NCBI GenBank assembly: GCA_041609995.1
Contig: JBFIPU010000006.1
Location: forward strand, 1-64,000
DNA: 64,000 bases
Direction of reading: 5' to 3'
Source of the DNA: JABDOU01 sp041609995
GTDB lineage: Bacteria; Actinomycetota; Acidimicrobiia; Spongiisociales; SHLN01
The notes under the pieces were generated by a model. The model had not been told where the DNA came from and did no database searches. It worked only from the letters and a program-made list of their open reading frames with translations. Below, piece after piece: positions 9,075 to 18,529 of this stretch (the stretch's first letter is position 1; each line of letters opens with the position of its first letter). Both the position numbers and the translations under genes were made by a program.

Positions 9075-9460
9075 TGGCACGTGCCCACTGTCACGTGCGA
9101 CAGCACGCGCACTGCTCCCCTCAACCCCCACCAACCCTTGTCCCCTGGCATAGTTCCTTTCGGAAGGGCGGTGGAACCGCCGAACGTGGTCGTACGCACT
9201 GCGGTCTGTACTCAGAGCATACGTCACGCTGGGTGTCATTGTGAATCGCTGACCGCGGCGGAGTTTCGCAGGGCTGCCGGATCGATCCCGCAGTGATACC
9301 TGGGCCATGCCACTGTCGGCGCCGTCGGAGGACGACAGTTGCAGCGCCACGCGATGCTCGTTGTGAGCGGTCGGCAGATAATCTCTCGCTGCCGCCGGCC
9401 TCGACCTCCTCGACCCAATATCGAGCCGACCGCTCTTCGGGGAGGCCATAGGATGGCGCG
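9075..9460. other. Divergent intergenic region between the Ig-repeat protein and polX
   Basis: This 386-nt stretch holds the divergent 5' ends of the large secreted protein (minus) and polX (plus). It contains a GGCGGT/ACCGCC inverted repeat near 9167-9178 and a GGAGG at 9440-9444 that may serve polX. I see no convincing protein gene. A 32-codon minus-strand frame starts at an ATG near 9155 with a good AAAGGA ribosome site, but it is out of frame with the big gene and ends at once. Confidence 0.4.
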
Positions 9461-11203
9461 GTGTCCGTATCGAACCAGCAGATCATGGCCATGCTCACGG
9501 AGCTGGTGGCGCTGACCACGCTCGAAGAGGAAAGTGCCCAGGCCTTTCGGGTGCGGGCCCTCGAAAACGCCATCGTGGGAGTTGAATCCGAGACGCGCCA
9601 CGTGGCTGAGCTCGAGGAGAAAGAGATGACGCAGATCAAGGGGGTCGGTAAGTCGACGGCCGCCAAGATCCGGGAGTTTGTCAACACGGGCTCAGTGGCG
9701 AAGCTCGAAAGCCTGCGCCAGAAGTACCCACCGGAGTTTGCCGCCCTGGCCCGCATTCCCGGGGTCGGTCCCAAAACCCTCAAGCTCCTGCGGGCCGAGC
9801 TCGCCATAGAGAACCTCGACGATTTGCAGGCCGCCATCGAAGCAGAGAAGCTGCGGGACCTGCCCGGCCTGGGTGCCAAGAGTGAAACCAAGATCGCCCA
9901 GTCGATCGAGCGGCTGGGGCTTCATGGCAAGGATCAGCGGACTCCGATCGCAGAGGCTTTGCCGGTTGCCCGTGAGTTCGTCGTCGAGCTGGAGAGCCTC
10001 GAATTCGTCAAAGCCGCCCAGTACTGCGGAAGCCTGCGCCGCTTCTCAGAAACGATCGGGGACGTGGACATCGTGGTCGCCTCGACCAAGGCCGAGGCGG
10101 TAATGGAACACTTTGTGACGCTGCCGACGGTGTCAGATGTGATCGCCCACGGCGACACGAAGAGCTCGGTGTTGACCAGCAAGGGGTTGCAGATCGATGT
10201 ACGCGTGGTCTCCTCCGATGAATACGGAGCCGCCACGCTGTACTTCACCGGGTCCAAGGCTCACAACATCAAACTTCGGCAATTGGCGCTCAAGCGCGGG
10301 CTCATCCTCAACGAGTACGGACTGTCGGACAACGAGACAGGAGAAGTGGTCGCATCGAAGACGGAGAAGTCGGTGTACCGGGCCCTCCAGCTCTCCTACA
10401 TTCCCCCGACCCTGCGCGAGGATTCGGGTGAGATCGAGGCCGCCGCCGGCTCTTCGCTTCCGAAGGTGGTGGAGCTCGAGCACATCAGAGCAGATCTCCA
10501 CTACCACTCGGACTGGTCGGGTGACGGCCGGTCCTCGCTCGAGGACATGATCGATGCCGCCCGCGACCGCCGATACGAGTACCTGGCGTTCACAGACCAC
10601 GCCGTCGACCTGGCCATCAACGGCTTGACGGCCGACGAGATGCTAGAGCAGCGGAAGATCCTCAGGCGCAAGCGCCCCCGGGGGATGACGTTGCTGCACG
10701 GAACCGAGCTCAACATCGGGCGGGATGGATCGTTGGACTACGACCTCGACTTTCGGCTCGGGTTCGATTGGACTGTCGCCTCGGTCCACAGCCACTTCGA
10801 TCTCGACCGGCAAGTACAGACCGCTCGCCTGATCAAAGCGATTTCCGACCCCGGTGTGAGCGCCATCGGTCATCTGTCTGGTCGCAAGATCGGCCGCCGA
10901 CCTGGGATCGAGTTCGAGATGGAACCGGTATTGGAAGCCGCGGCCCTGACCGGCACCGCCATCGAGATCAATGGCGCTCTCCCGCGCCTCGACGCCACCG
11001 TGGACGTGATCCGGCGCGGTCGCGAGATGGGAGTGACGTTTGTGATCAGCACCGATGCTCATCACGTCCGGGAGCTGCGGCGTATGGAGTACGGGGTCCA
11101 GCAGGCCCAGAAGGGCTGGCTGGAGCCGAAGCATGTCCTCAACACCAGGCCGCTCGAATCCTTCCGTGAGTTCGTTCAGGCCAAGCGCGACTTGCTCGGT
11201 TGA
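9461..11203 (+). CDS. polX: DNA polymerase/3'-5' exonuclease PolX
   Basis: A 580-residue family X polymerase fused to a PHP domain. Helix-hairpin-helix motifs lie at about 57-65 (IKGVGKST) and 98-106 (RIPGVGPKT). The polymerase site has GSLRR with D201 and D203 (GDVDIVV) and D246 (LQIDVRVV). The C-terminal PHP domain begins with H347 and H349 (RADLHYHSDWSGDG) and ends with STDAHH. PolX proteins fill gaps in base-excision repair, and the PHP domain gives a metal-dependent exonuclease or AP-site activity. The start is a GTG with GGAGG upstream. Its TGA at 11201-11203 abuts the stop of the convergent MFS gene. Confidence 0.95.
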   Translation: MSVSNQQIMAMLTELVALTTLEEESAQAFRVRALENAIVGVESETRHVAELEEKEMTQIKGVGKSTAAKIREFVNTGSVAKLESLRQKYPPEFAALARIPGVGPKTLKLLRAELAIENLDDLQAAIEAEKLRDLPGLGAKSETKIAQSIERLGLHGKDQRTPIAEALPVAREFVVELESLEFVKAAQYCGSLRRFSETIGDVDIVVASTKAEAVMEHFVTLPTVSDVIAHGDTKSSVLTSKGLQIDVRVVSSDEYGAATLYFTGSKAHNIKLRQLALKRGLILNEYGLSDNETGEVVASKTEKSVYRALQLSYIPPTLREDSGEIEAAAGSSLPKVVELEHIRADLHYHSDWSGDGRSSLEDMIDAARDRRYEYLAFTDHAVDLAINGLTADEMLEQRKILRRKRPRGMTLLHGTELNIGRDGSLDYDLDFRLGFDWTVASVHSHFDLDRQVQTARLIKAISDPGVSAIGHLSGRKIGRRPGIEFEMEPVLEAAALTGTAIEINGALPRLDATVDVIRRGREMGVTFVISTDAHHVRELRRMEYGVQQAQKGWLEPKHVLNTRPLESFREFVQAKRDLLG

Positions 11204-12466
11204 TCACGTCTCCTGATCGGCGCCGGCGTGCGCTTCCTTCTCGGCCGCCGCCTGTGCCCGCAGCTCGGCCACCCGCCGGTTGTTGATCTGTCGAGAGATG
11301 GCGATTGCCGCCACGACATAGACTACGGCCGCCAGTACAAAGGGTGCCCGGATGCCCGCCACTGCGGCGAGGATCCCCCCCACGCCGGCTCCGATCGGGA
11401 TGGCGCCGAAGGCAACCACCCGGGCATCGGCCGCCACACGTCCCCGCAGCTCGTCTGGCGTCAGGGACTGGCGGAGCGAGACCACCACCACGTTCCAGAT
11501 CGCAATCGAGAACCCATCGGCGACGAAGGCGAGGCCGGCCACGATCGGATTCGATGTCAGCGACAGGGTGAGCGCGACTGCCGCCATGCCGAAGACGGAT
11601 GTGACGAGCACTGTTCCCGGTCCCAACCGCGCCTCGATCCGGTGCGCCGACAGCGCCCCGATGATGCCCCCGATGCCGGTCCCGGCCAGAATCACGCCGA
11701 ATCCGAAATCGCCGAGCAGCAAGACATCCTGGGCAAACAGCACGAAAACCGAAAGGATGCCGGTGCTCACCAGATTCGCAGCGCCGGCCGTGGCCGAGAG
11801 GATGCGTAGCACCTTGTGATTCCACAGCCACCGCAAACCTTCGCCGATCTCTCGGCGCATGGCCCCTTTCCCATGGGCCACCTCCCGCTCTGGCCGGTAG
11901 GAACCGGGGATCCAGGACAGGAGCGCCGCGGCGGCCAGGAAGACGATGGCGTTGACCACGAATGGCATCCCCGCCGCCAACAGGAACAGAAAGCCCCCCA
12001 GTGGAGGGCCCAGGAGCTCGTTGGCCGTCCACTCCGATGCCTGGCTGCGCCCGTTGGCTGTTTCTAGGTTTTCCGGAGTCACCAGGGCAGGCACCAGCGC
12101 CTCCCACGACGTGTCCACCAGCGTCTCGGCGATACCGAGCAGAAAAGCGATCGCGTACACGAGCGGGAGCGAGATCTGGTCGCCCAGGATCAGCACTCCA
12201 AGGAGCCCTACGACCACGGCCCGGGCCACATCGCCCCACAGCATCAGCCGCCGCCGGTCGAGCCGGTCCACGAGCTCACCGGCGAACAGCTCGAACACGA
12301 ACCACGGCAGACGGTAGGCGAGCGTGGCGGCCGCCACCAGCAGCGGATCGCGGGTCAGGGTCGCAACGAGCAATGGAAAGGCCGCCGCCATGATCCCGTC
12401 GGCGACATTGGCGAGCGACCCGGCCGCCCAGAGTTTGACGAAGCGGGAGCCGAGGTTGGTCGTCAT
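11204..12466 (-). CDS. MFS transporter (MFS_3 / EntS-like efflux family)
   Basis: A 420-residue permease with about twelve hydrophobic segments and the family loop ELVDRLDRRRLMLWGD after the second helix, plus TPENLETANG between helices 4 and 5. It resembles EntS-like and macrolide-efflux MFS proteins. The substrate is unknown. The C-terminal tail is Ala/Glu-rich and cytoplasmic. Its stop lies back to back with the polX stop within the palindrome TGATCA (11201-11206), so there is no room for a terminator between the two genes. Confidence 0.85.
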   Translation of the reverse strand: MTTNLGSRFVKLWAAGSLANVADGIMAAAFPLLVATLTRDPLLVAAATLAYRLPWFVFELFAGELVDRLDRRRLMLWGDVARAVVVGLLGVLILGDQISLPLVYAIAFLLGIAETLVDTSWEALVPALVTPENLETANGRSQASEWTANELLGPPLGGFLFLLAAGMPFVVNAIVFLAAAALLSWIPGSYRPEREVAHGKGAMRREIGEGLRWLWNHKVLRILSATAGAANLVSTGILSVFVLFAQDVLLLGDFGFGVILAGTGIGGIIGALSAHRIEARLGPGTVLVTSVFGMAAVALTLSLTSNPIVAGLAFVADGFSIAIWNVVVVSLRQSLTPDELRGRVAADARVVAFGAIPIGAGVGGILAAVAGIRAPFVLAAVVYVVAAIAISRQINNRRVAELRAQAAAEKEAHAGADQET

Positions 12467-12563
12467 GAACTCAATCTAGAGATCGGCCCACCGCTGCGGT
12501 CAGACGATCGGTGGGCACCGGTTCGGTACAGTTGCGGACGAGCCGACGATCAGGGAGAACCCA

Positions 12564-14018
12564 GTGACCGAGCCGTCTGCCGATCTTGGGCTGATCGGTC
12601 TGGCCGTGATGGGCCGCAACCTCGTCATGAACATGAATGACCATGGGTTCACCGTGGCCGCCTACAACCGGACGACGAAGCGGGTCGACGAGTTCCTGGC
12701 GGGCGAAGCGGCGGGCTCGGCTGTGATCGGTGTCCACAGCCTCGAGGAGCTGGTGTCCCACCTCAAGCCGCCGCGCCGGGTGATGATGCTGATCCGAGCC
12801 GGCGGCGCGGTGGACGCCATGATCGACACCCTCGTCCCTCTTCTCGACCAGGGCGACATCATCATCGACGGCGGCAATTCGCTCTTCTCCGACACCATCG
12901 ACCGAACCTCTCGGGTCGAGGCCGCCGGATTGCGCTACATAGGTACGGGCGTTTCCGGCGGAGAAGAAGGAGCCCGCCGCGGGCCGTCCATCATGCCGGG
13001 TGGCAGTGAGGCCGCCTGGCCGCACGTCAAGGAGATCTTCCAGTCGATCGCCGCTCACGTCGACGGTGTGCCTTGCTGCGATTGGGTTGGGAGCGACGGG
13101 GCCGGCCATTACGTGAAGATGGTTCACAACGGCATCGAATACGGCGACATGCAGGTGATCGCCGAGGCCTATGACATCATGTATCGCGGCTGCGGATTGA
13201 CTCACGAAGAGATGCAGCGGGTCTTCGCCGAGTGGGACCGCGGGAAGCTGGATTCCTACCTCATCGAGATCACGGCGGCCATCATGGGAACCGGAGACGA
13301 CGACGGCGCCCCGCTGCTCGAGCGGATTCTCGACGCCGCCGGACAGAAGGGCACGGGCAAGTGGACCGTCATTTCGTCCATGGAATTGGGTCAACCCATG
13401 GGGCTGGTCGCCGAGGCCGTTTACGCCCGGATCGTATCCTCGCTCAAGGACCAGCGGGTCTCAGCCGCCGCCACCCTCTCCGGCCCACCGGGCAACATCA
13501 CCGATGACCAGGCGGTCGTCCTCTCCGACCTCCACGACGCTTTGTACGGTTCGAAGATCGTCAGCTATGCCCAGGGCTTCATGCTGATGGACGCTGCCGC
13601 CGACGAGTACGACTGGGATCTCGACTTTGCATCGATTGCGTCCATGTGGCGGGGCGGCTGCATCATCCGGTCCCGGTTCCTCAGCGAGATCATGGAGGCG
13701 TATCGGCAACAACCCGAGCTCCGCCAGCTGCTGCTCAACGACTTCTTCTCATCAGAGATCGAATTGGTGCAGGAGGGGTGGCGGCGAACCGTCGCACGGG
13801 CGATTTCGGCCGGGATCCCGACCCCCGCCTACTCATCGGCGCTCGCCTTCTATGACGCATATCGAACCGAGCGGCTTCCGGCCAATCTCATCCAAGCACA
13901 GCGCGACTTCTTCGGGGCCCACACCTATGAGCGGGTCGACGCCCCGCGGGGCACGTTCTTCCACACCAATTGGACGGGCACCGGCGGCGATGTGTCGTCG
14001 ACCAGCTACGAGGTGTAG
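12564..14018 (+). CDS. gnd: 6-phosphogluconate dehydrogenase, decarboxylating
   Basis: A 484-residue enzyme of full family length. An N-terminal Rossmann motif (LGLIGLAVMGRNLVMNM) is followed by the catalytic stretch KMVHNGIEYGDMQ, with K185, N189 and E192 at the expected positions, and by the all-alpha C-terminal domain with GGCIIRS. It converts 6-phosphogluconate to ribulose 5-phosphate with NADP+ in the oxidative pentose phosphate pathway. The start is a GTG preceded by GGGAGA at a good distance. The gene stands alone and is followed by a strong hairpin at 14337-14387. Confidence 0.97.
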   Translation: MTEPSADLGLIGLAVMGRNLVMNMNDHGFTVAAYNRTTKRVDEFLAGEAAGSAVIGVHSLEELVSHLKPPRRVMMLIRAGGAVDAMIDTLVPLLDQGDIIIDGGNSLFSDTIDRTSRVEAAGLRYIGTGVSGGEEGARRGPSIMPGGSEAAWPHVKEIFQSIAAHVDGVPCCDWVGSDGAGHYVKMVHNGIEYGDMQVIAEAYDIMYRGCGLTHEEMQRVFAEWDRGKLDSYLIEITAAIMGTGDDDGAPLLERILDAAGQKGTGKWTVISSMELGQPMGLVAEAVYARIVSSLKDQRVSAAATLSGPPGNITDDQAVVLSDLHDALYGSKIVSYAQGFMLMDAAADEYDWDLDFASIASMWRGGCIIRSRFLSEIMEAYRQQPELRQLLLNDFFSSEIELVQEGWRRTVARAISAGIPTPAYSSALAFYDAYRTERLPANLIQAQRDFFGAHTYERVDAPRGTFFHTNWTGTGGDVSSTSYEV

Positions 14019-14423
14019 AACGTGGGCGGCCTTGTCGCCCACCCGGTCGGTGGCCAACGAGCCGGGTCAACGGATCGGTGGCCAACCCGTTGAGGCGAGC
14101 CCGGCCGCCGCCACTCCGGCGCGGCCACTCCGGCAGCGACCAATCCGTGAACGACCACCCACGGTAAAGGGGTCTGCCGACCCATTGTCGAATCAGCCGA
14201 GGGGATCTTGACTGCGTGATGCGCTGGGTGGATCGATCCCGCTGCTCTCAAAGAGTGATTCCGAGAGAGCAAGGGTTGGGAGCCTGGGTTCGCTCCAGAC
14301 AGACGATCTTTCTGTTGTCGCCCCGACGATAGAAACGAAAGCGGGTTCCGCACGGTTGCGCCCACTAGCCGTGCCGAACCCGCTTTCACTTTGCTGGTTC
14401 ACCGTCCCCCGTCATGCGGGGTT
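14019..14423. other. Intergenic region between gnd and a convergent unknown gene
   Basis: A 405-nt stretch with no convincing coding frame and no tRNA. A T-arm-like CTGGGTTCGCTCCAG near 14283-14297 lacks the conserved A58 and any acceptor stem. It holds a weak GCTCTC/GAGAGC inverted repeat (14244-14270) and the strong hairpin at 14337-14387. The first 150 nt continue in open plus-strand frames but resemble no known family. Confidence 0.5.
14337..14387. terminator. Bidirectional terminator-like hairpin after gnd
   Basis: The 19-nt arms 14337-14355 and 14369-14387 are inverted repeats with one C-C mismatch and a 13-nt loop. The stem ends in GAAAG/CTTTC, so each strand reads into a short T-run. 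It lies between the convergent genes gnd and the one ending at 14424, and would stop transcription from both sides. Confidence 0.75.
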
Positions 14424-15221
14424 TCACGCAAGTGGCGCACCTGGGTTGAGAGTGGTGGCGTCGTGCACTTCGGCGATTTCGGCAGCTTCTTCGTCTTCTG
14501 GCGCTGTGCCGTACGTCCCGACCAGCTCACAGGTGGCGAAGCGCGTTGCCGCCGATTCGTATTGCTGCTCCCAGCGGCGAAACTCGGGCTCTGCGTCACC
14601 GTAGGGGTAGCGCGCCGGTGGGCGCGCCATCCCCATCCGCCACGGTTTGGGTGACAGGCGCGCCCGGTAGGAGTCCTGTGTGCGGCACAGGGACACATAC
14701 ATGGTGTCAGATCCGAACTGGTCGAGCAAGGCTGTGGATTTGGCGGCCGAGGGCTGAACGCGCCGGGATGTCAACAACACCCGGTAACCCCCGGCGGTCC
14801 GGTAGAGCCTCAGCCGCAGCCCGGGGTCTCGCTCCAGTGATTGCGAGATGCGCTCGACCAGGCCGGACTCGAAGTTGTCCCGTCTTCGGCGTCGGACAAA
14901 CAGGCCCCGCCGCGACGGGAGATCCACATCGGCGAACAAGACATCGACGGTGTTGAGGATCCGTGCTCCATAGGAGTTCCGGCTGACGATGGCCTTGTCC
15001 GTGACCTCCTCGAGTACCTCCTCCCGGAGGGGCCGATCTGTCCCGTAATAGCGGTCGGCGGGGCGGCGGCCGCTCGCTATCAAGGCGGCCAATGTCTCGG
15101 CCCGTTTTCGTGCGACCTCCAAGGCGTCCTCCGCGCTGACGTCGGAGAATCCCCAGCCCGTGACCGTTCGGCGATCGGACACCGGGACGTCGGCCCGCAT
15201 CCAGTATCGGTAGAAGCGCAC
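14424..15221 (-). CDS. Conserved protein of unknown function with a primase-like DxD motif
   Basis: A 265-residue soluble protein with no signal peptide or membrane segment. Notable segments are NTVDVLFADVDLPS (near residue 90), an Arg-rich stretch (RGLFVRRRRRD), LRLYRTAGGYRVLLTSR (near 140) and a basic RARLSPKPWRM. The LFADVD motif followed by YRTAGGYRVL recalls the hhhDhD and s-x-H motifs of archaeo-eukaryotic primases, but the second motif has Arg where His is expected. That is a weak pattern match only. It is a single gene, divergent from nnrE. I do not recognise the family by name. Confidence 0.7.
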   Translation of the reverse strand: MRFYRYWMRADVPVSDRRTVTGWGFSDVSAEDALEVARKRAETLAALIASGRRPADRYYGTDRPLREEVLEEVTDKAIVSRNSYGARILNTVDVLFADVDLPSRRGLFVRRRRRDNFESGLVERISQSLERDPGLRLRLYRTAGGYRVLLTSRRVQPSAAKSTALLDQFGSDTMYVSLCRTQDSYRARLSPKPWRMGMARPPARYPYGDAEPEFRRWEQQYESAATRFATCELVGTYGTAPEDEEAAEIAEVHDATTLNPGAPLA

Positions 15222-15288
15222 CTCGCCAGCGTAGATCTCTCCATTCCCGCCGGGGCGTTTCCCGGCCGGGGCCGGTTAGATTCTGCGT

Positions 15289-15993
15289 GTGGACATCCCG
15301 GTGATCGGGCTCGCCGGCCTGGCGGTCGTCAATCGAGAACAGATGATGGAGGTCGATCGCGTGATGATCGACGAGCTCGGGATCACGCTGCTCCAGATGA
15401 TGGAAAACGCCGGGCGCAACCTGGCCGATTTGTCGATCCGACGCTTCCAACCCGAGCGGGTTGTTGTCGTGGCGGGCTCCGGGGGCAATGGAGGAGGCGG
15501 CATGGCGGCTGCCCGCCACCTCGCCAATCGCAGCCGGTCGGTAGAGGTCGTGTGCATCAGCGAGCCACGCGGTGAGGGACCAAGCCGCCAACGCGACATC
15601 CTGCATCGGATGGGGATTGCCGTTCACCGGGAGCTCCCGGCGATGGAGTCGGCCGATCTGATCGTCGACGCCATGATCGGCTACTCGCTGGTGGGAGCTC
15701 CCCGCGGGTCGGCCGCCGCCGCCATCGATCACCTCGACCGCCTGGCAATCCCGGTGCTGTCGTTGGACACCCCGAGCGGGGTCGACGTATCGACCGGTGC
15801 CACTGCCGGATCGCACGTGTCGGCGGTGGCGACGATGACGCTGGCGGCACCCAAGATCGGCCTGATGGGCCACCCGGCGGTGGGTGAGCACTACCTGGCC
15901 GACATATCCGTGCCGGCGGCTACGTATCGGGCCTTTGGCATGCAGATGGGCGATGTATTTCGACACGCCACGCTCGTCCGCATCGCCGATTAG
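15289..15993 (+). CDS. nnrE: NAD(P)H-hydrate epimerase
   Basis: A 234-residue YjeF N-terminal domain protein: MMENAGRNLADL near the start, the nucleotide-binding loop GSGGNGGGGMAAARHL, DAMIGYSL and the DTPSGVDVSTG motif. It epimerises damaged R-NAD(P)HX so that the dehydratase can repair it. Here the epimerase stands alone, without the fused NnrD dehydratase domain common in bacteria. The start is a GTG at 15289, directly after a promoter region shared with the divergent gene. Its TAG overlaps the convergent gpsA stop by 3 nt. Confidence 0.9.
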   Translation: MDIPVIGLAGLAVVNREQMMEVDRVMIDELGITLLQMMENAGRNLADLSIRRFQPERVVVVAGSGGNGGGGMAAARHLANRSRSVEVVCISEPRGEGPSRQRDILHRMGIAVHRELPAMESADLIVDAMIGYSLVGAPRGSAAAAIDHLDRLAIPVLSLDTPSGVDVSTGATAGSHVSAVATMTLAAPKIGLMGHPAVGEHYLADISVPAATYRAFGMQMGDVFRHATLVRIAD

Positions 15994-16991
15994 AGCGGGT
16001 CGAACTCGCGACCGGTGGGCCGGCTCAGCAACGCCTCGAGAGCTTTGGTAGGAGTCACGCCCTCGTAGAGCACGCGGCCGACCTGCGCGGCGATCGGCAC
16101 ATCGAGCCCGTGCTCAGCCGCGATCTCCAGCACCGAGGCGGCCGTTTTGACGCCCTCGGCCACCATGTTCATCTCGCTCGTGATCTCCTCGAGCGAGCGC
16201 CCTTGTCCCAATGCCACTCCGACCTGGCGGTTGCGGCTCAGTGGGCTGGAACACGTGGCGATGAGGTCTCCCATGCCGGCCAGCCCGGCGAAGGTCTCCG
16301 GGTTACCGCCCATGGCCCGCCCGATCCGGCTCAGTTCGTTGAGAGAGCGGGTGATGAGCGCGGCCCGGGTGTTGTCCCCGAATCCCAGGCCCTGCGCCAT
16401 GCCGGTCCCGATCGCCATGACGTTCTTGAGTGCTCCTGCTGCCTCGCAGCCGACGACGTCGGTGCTGGTATAGATGCGGAGGGTGGGGGTCGGGATGTAG
16501 GACTGAATGATCTCCGCCGACTGGATGTGCGGAAAGGCCACGACGCTCGCTGTGGGTTGTCCGGCCAGCACCTCGCGGGCGAGGTTGGGACCCGTGAGGA
16601 TTCCCAGTCGCTCCGGGTCGTGATCCAGCACCTCCTGGGCCACCTCGGTCATGCGCAGGAGTGTGGATTGCTCGAATCCCTTGGCCAGGCTCACGAGGAG
16701 AGCATCGGGAGAGATGAACTCACGGCCGGATTGGAGGACTGCGCGCGTCCCATGTGAGGGCACGGCCATCACGATCACCTCCGCCCCACTCAGTGCCTGC
16801 TCGAGATCGCTCGTCGCCTGCAACCGGTCGTCGAGCACCATCGCCCCCAGATAATCCGGGTTGTGATGCTCTCTGGTCACCACTTCGGCAACACCGTCCC
16901 GGCGGGCCCAGAGCGTCGTGTCGGCTGCCTCGGCCATCAGTGAGGCGACCGTGGTGCCCCAAGAGCCGGCCCCCACGACTGCCACTCTCAA
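15990..16991 (-). CDS. gpsA: NAD(P)+-dependent glycerol-3-phosphate dehydrogenase
   Basis: A 333-residue enzyme with the dinucleotide loop GAGSWG (8-13), the LTGPNLAREV motif (132-141) and catalytic K189 in GALKNVMAIG. It reduces dihydroxyacetone phosphate to sn-glycerol 3-phosphate for glycerolipid synthesis. The start is a TTG whose TTGA overlaps the TGA of the upstream WS/DGAT gene by 4 nt. The two are therefore translationally coupled, linking the glycerol backbone supply to the enzyme that may make triacylglycerol. Confidence 0.95.
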   Translation of the reverse strand: MRVAVVGAGSWGTTVASLMAEAADTTLWARRDGVAEVVTREHHNPDYLGAMVLDDRLQATSDLEQALSGAEVIVMAVPSHGTRAVLQSGREFISPDALLVSLAKGFEQSTLLRMTEVAQEVLDHDPERLGILTGPNLAREVLAGQPTASVVAFPHIQSAEIIQSYIPTPTLRIYTSTDVVGCEAAGALKNVMAIGTGMAQGLGFGDNTRAALITRSLNELSRIGRAMGGNPETFAGLAGMGDLIATCSSPLSRNRQVGVALGQGRSLEEITSEMNMVAEGVKTAASVLEIAAEHGLDVPIAAQVGRVLYEGVTPTKALEALLSRPTGREFDPL

Positions 16992-18421
16992 GAGGCCAGC
17001 ACCTTCTTCCTTCTGCGCTTGGCAGCCGTGTGCAGCTTCTTGAAGGAGCTTTCGATCGCTTTGACGAACTCGGGGGCGTCGGGAACCGAGTCGGCGTCAG
17101 AAACGATGCCCCACGCGAGCGTGCCTTCGTAGCTGAAAAGGGCGACCCCGATGCCGTGGGTCGACCACAACGGAACCATGGGGTAGTGGACCTCCAGTTT
17201 GGCGTCGAGGAGGTAGATGGGGATCTGGGGACCCGGCACGTTCGTCACCGTCATGTTGAAGGGGCGAATATTGGTGGCCGCCAGGCGGGCCGCGAGCGCC
17301 AACAGGGTCGTGGGCGTCCAGGATCCTGCCTGAACGAGCAGGGAGGCACCGAGCGCCTGGTCCGTCTCTTTGAGGGAGGCGGTGCGTTCGCCGACGGCGA
17401 TGAACTGATCAATCGGCTTCCCGAGGTCGACCGGGAGATCCAGCAGCCACATGGCGACGTTGTTGCCGGTCATGGATTGGTCCTCATCGCTGCGCACGCT
17501 GACCGGTGCCATGATTCGGAACTCGAGGTCGTCGGTCTCGACGTCTCGCTGCTGAAGAAACGTTCTCACCGCGCCGGCCACCGTTGCCAATACCACGTCG
17601 TTGACGGTTCCCCCCAGCCGGTTCTTGACGTCCTTGACGTCCTCCAGCGGCAGCGTGGTCCAGTGGAACCGGCGGTTGGGACCGATGTGGGGGTTGATGG
17701 GGGTTTCATCGGCGTTGTGCAGCCAGCCGGATCCGAGAGCCTTGGACATCGCCTTGGCGCGATGAGTCAGCTCTTCGCCGGCCTCGCCCCCGAGCAACAT
17801 CCCGGCCGCCCCCTTCATGAGCTCGACAGGCTGTTTGATGCGACGGCCGATCTCGTCGCTCAACAAGGCAGCACGAGTCGGAGCCGGCCTCGGTTCGAAC
17901 TCCGGCGCCGGCTCGATGTCCGTCGACGGCCAGAAGTTCAAGAGGACCTTGAGCAGATCGACGCCGGCCATCCCGTCGATCATGCAGTGGTGCACCTTGG
18001 CGATGATGGCGAATTTGCCGTCTTCCAGCCCCTCGACGACCCATACCTCCCACAGGGGTCGGAAGCGGTCCAGTTTTTGCGAGAATATGCGGGCAGCCAC
18101 GGTCTGGAGCTGGTCCTCGGTCCCCGGGTGGGGGAGCGAAGTGTGGCGAACGTGGTAGTTGATGTCGAAATGCGAGTCGTCGACCCAGACGGGATGGCCG
18201 TCGAAAGGCACCGTCATGATGACTTGTTGATACCGGGGTATCAGGTGGAGCTTCGACTGAATGAAGTCGCGGATGGCAGCAACGTTGACGCTCTTGCCGT
18301 CCACGAGGCCACCCCCGTCGAAGATCATCACGCCGGCGACGTGGAAGTGAGCGTTGCGATCTTCCATCGCCAGATACGTCGAGTCGAGAAAGGAAAGTCG
18401 TTCAAAATGGGGTTCGGTCAT
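16988..18421 (-). CDS. Wax ester synthase / diacylglycerol acyltransferase (WS/DGAT)
   Basis: A 477-residue acyltransferase with the condensing motif HHCMIDG (H144, H145, D149, G150), the central GGTVNDVVLA motif, and MTVTNVPGP plus PLWSTHGIGVAL near the C terminus. This family esterifies acyl-CoA to diacylglycerol or long-chain alcohols, forming storage triacylglycerol or wax esters. Position upstream of, and coupled to, gpsA supports a triacylglycerol role. The C-terminal tail is Lys/Arg-rich. The ATG at 18421 has no clear ribosome site. Confidence 0.95.
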   Translation of the reverse strand: MTEPHFERLSFLDSTYLAMEDRNAHFHVAGVMIFDGGGLVDGKSVNVAAIRDFIQSKLHLIPRYQQVIMTVPFDGHPVWVDDSHFDINYHVRHTSLPHPGTEDQLQTVAARIFSQKLDRFRPLWEVWVVEGLEDGKFAIIAKVHHCMIDGMAGVDLLKVLLNFWPSTDIEPAPEFEPRPAPTRAALLSDEIGRRIKQPVELMKGAAGMLLGGEAGEELTHRAKAMSKALGSGWLHNADETPINPHIGPNRRFHWTTLPLEDVKDVKNRLGGTVNDVVLATVAGAVRTFLQQRDVETDDLEFRIMAPVSVRSDEDQSMTGNNVAMWLLDLPVDLGKPIDQFIAVGERTASLKETDQALGASLLVQAGSWTPTTLLALAARLAATNIRPFNMTVTNVPGPQIPIYLLDAKLEVHYPMVPLWSTHGIGVALFSYEGTLAWGIVSDADSVPDAPEFVKAIESSFKKLHTAAKRRRKKVLAS

Positions 18422-18529
18422 GGGGCAACGGTAGCCGCAGACGGCGCAGTGCTACAAGGGCCGGAAACATTCCTCAAGCGGGTCTCGCGGCCTACCGATA
18501 TCGGTACCTGAACGTATCGGAGGACCTTT

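Noticed and set aside
14260..14300. A tRNA in the gap after gnd
   Set aside because: A T-arm-like stretch lacks conserved loop bases, and no acceptor or anticodon stem can be drawn.
16754..18511. A 585-residue plus-strand open frame
   Set aside because: It is antisense to gpsA and WS/DGAT, both of which carry full catalytic motifs.
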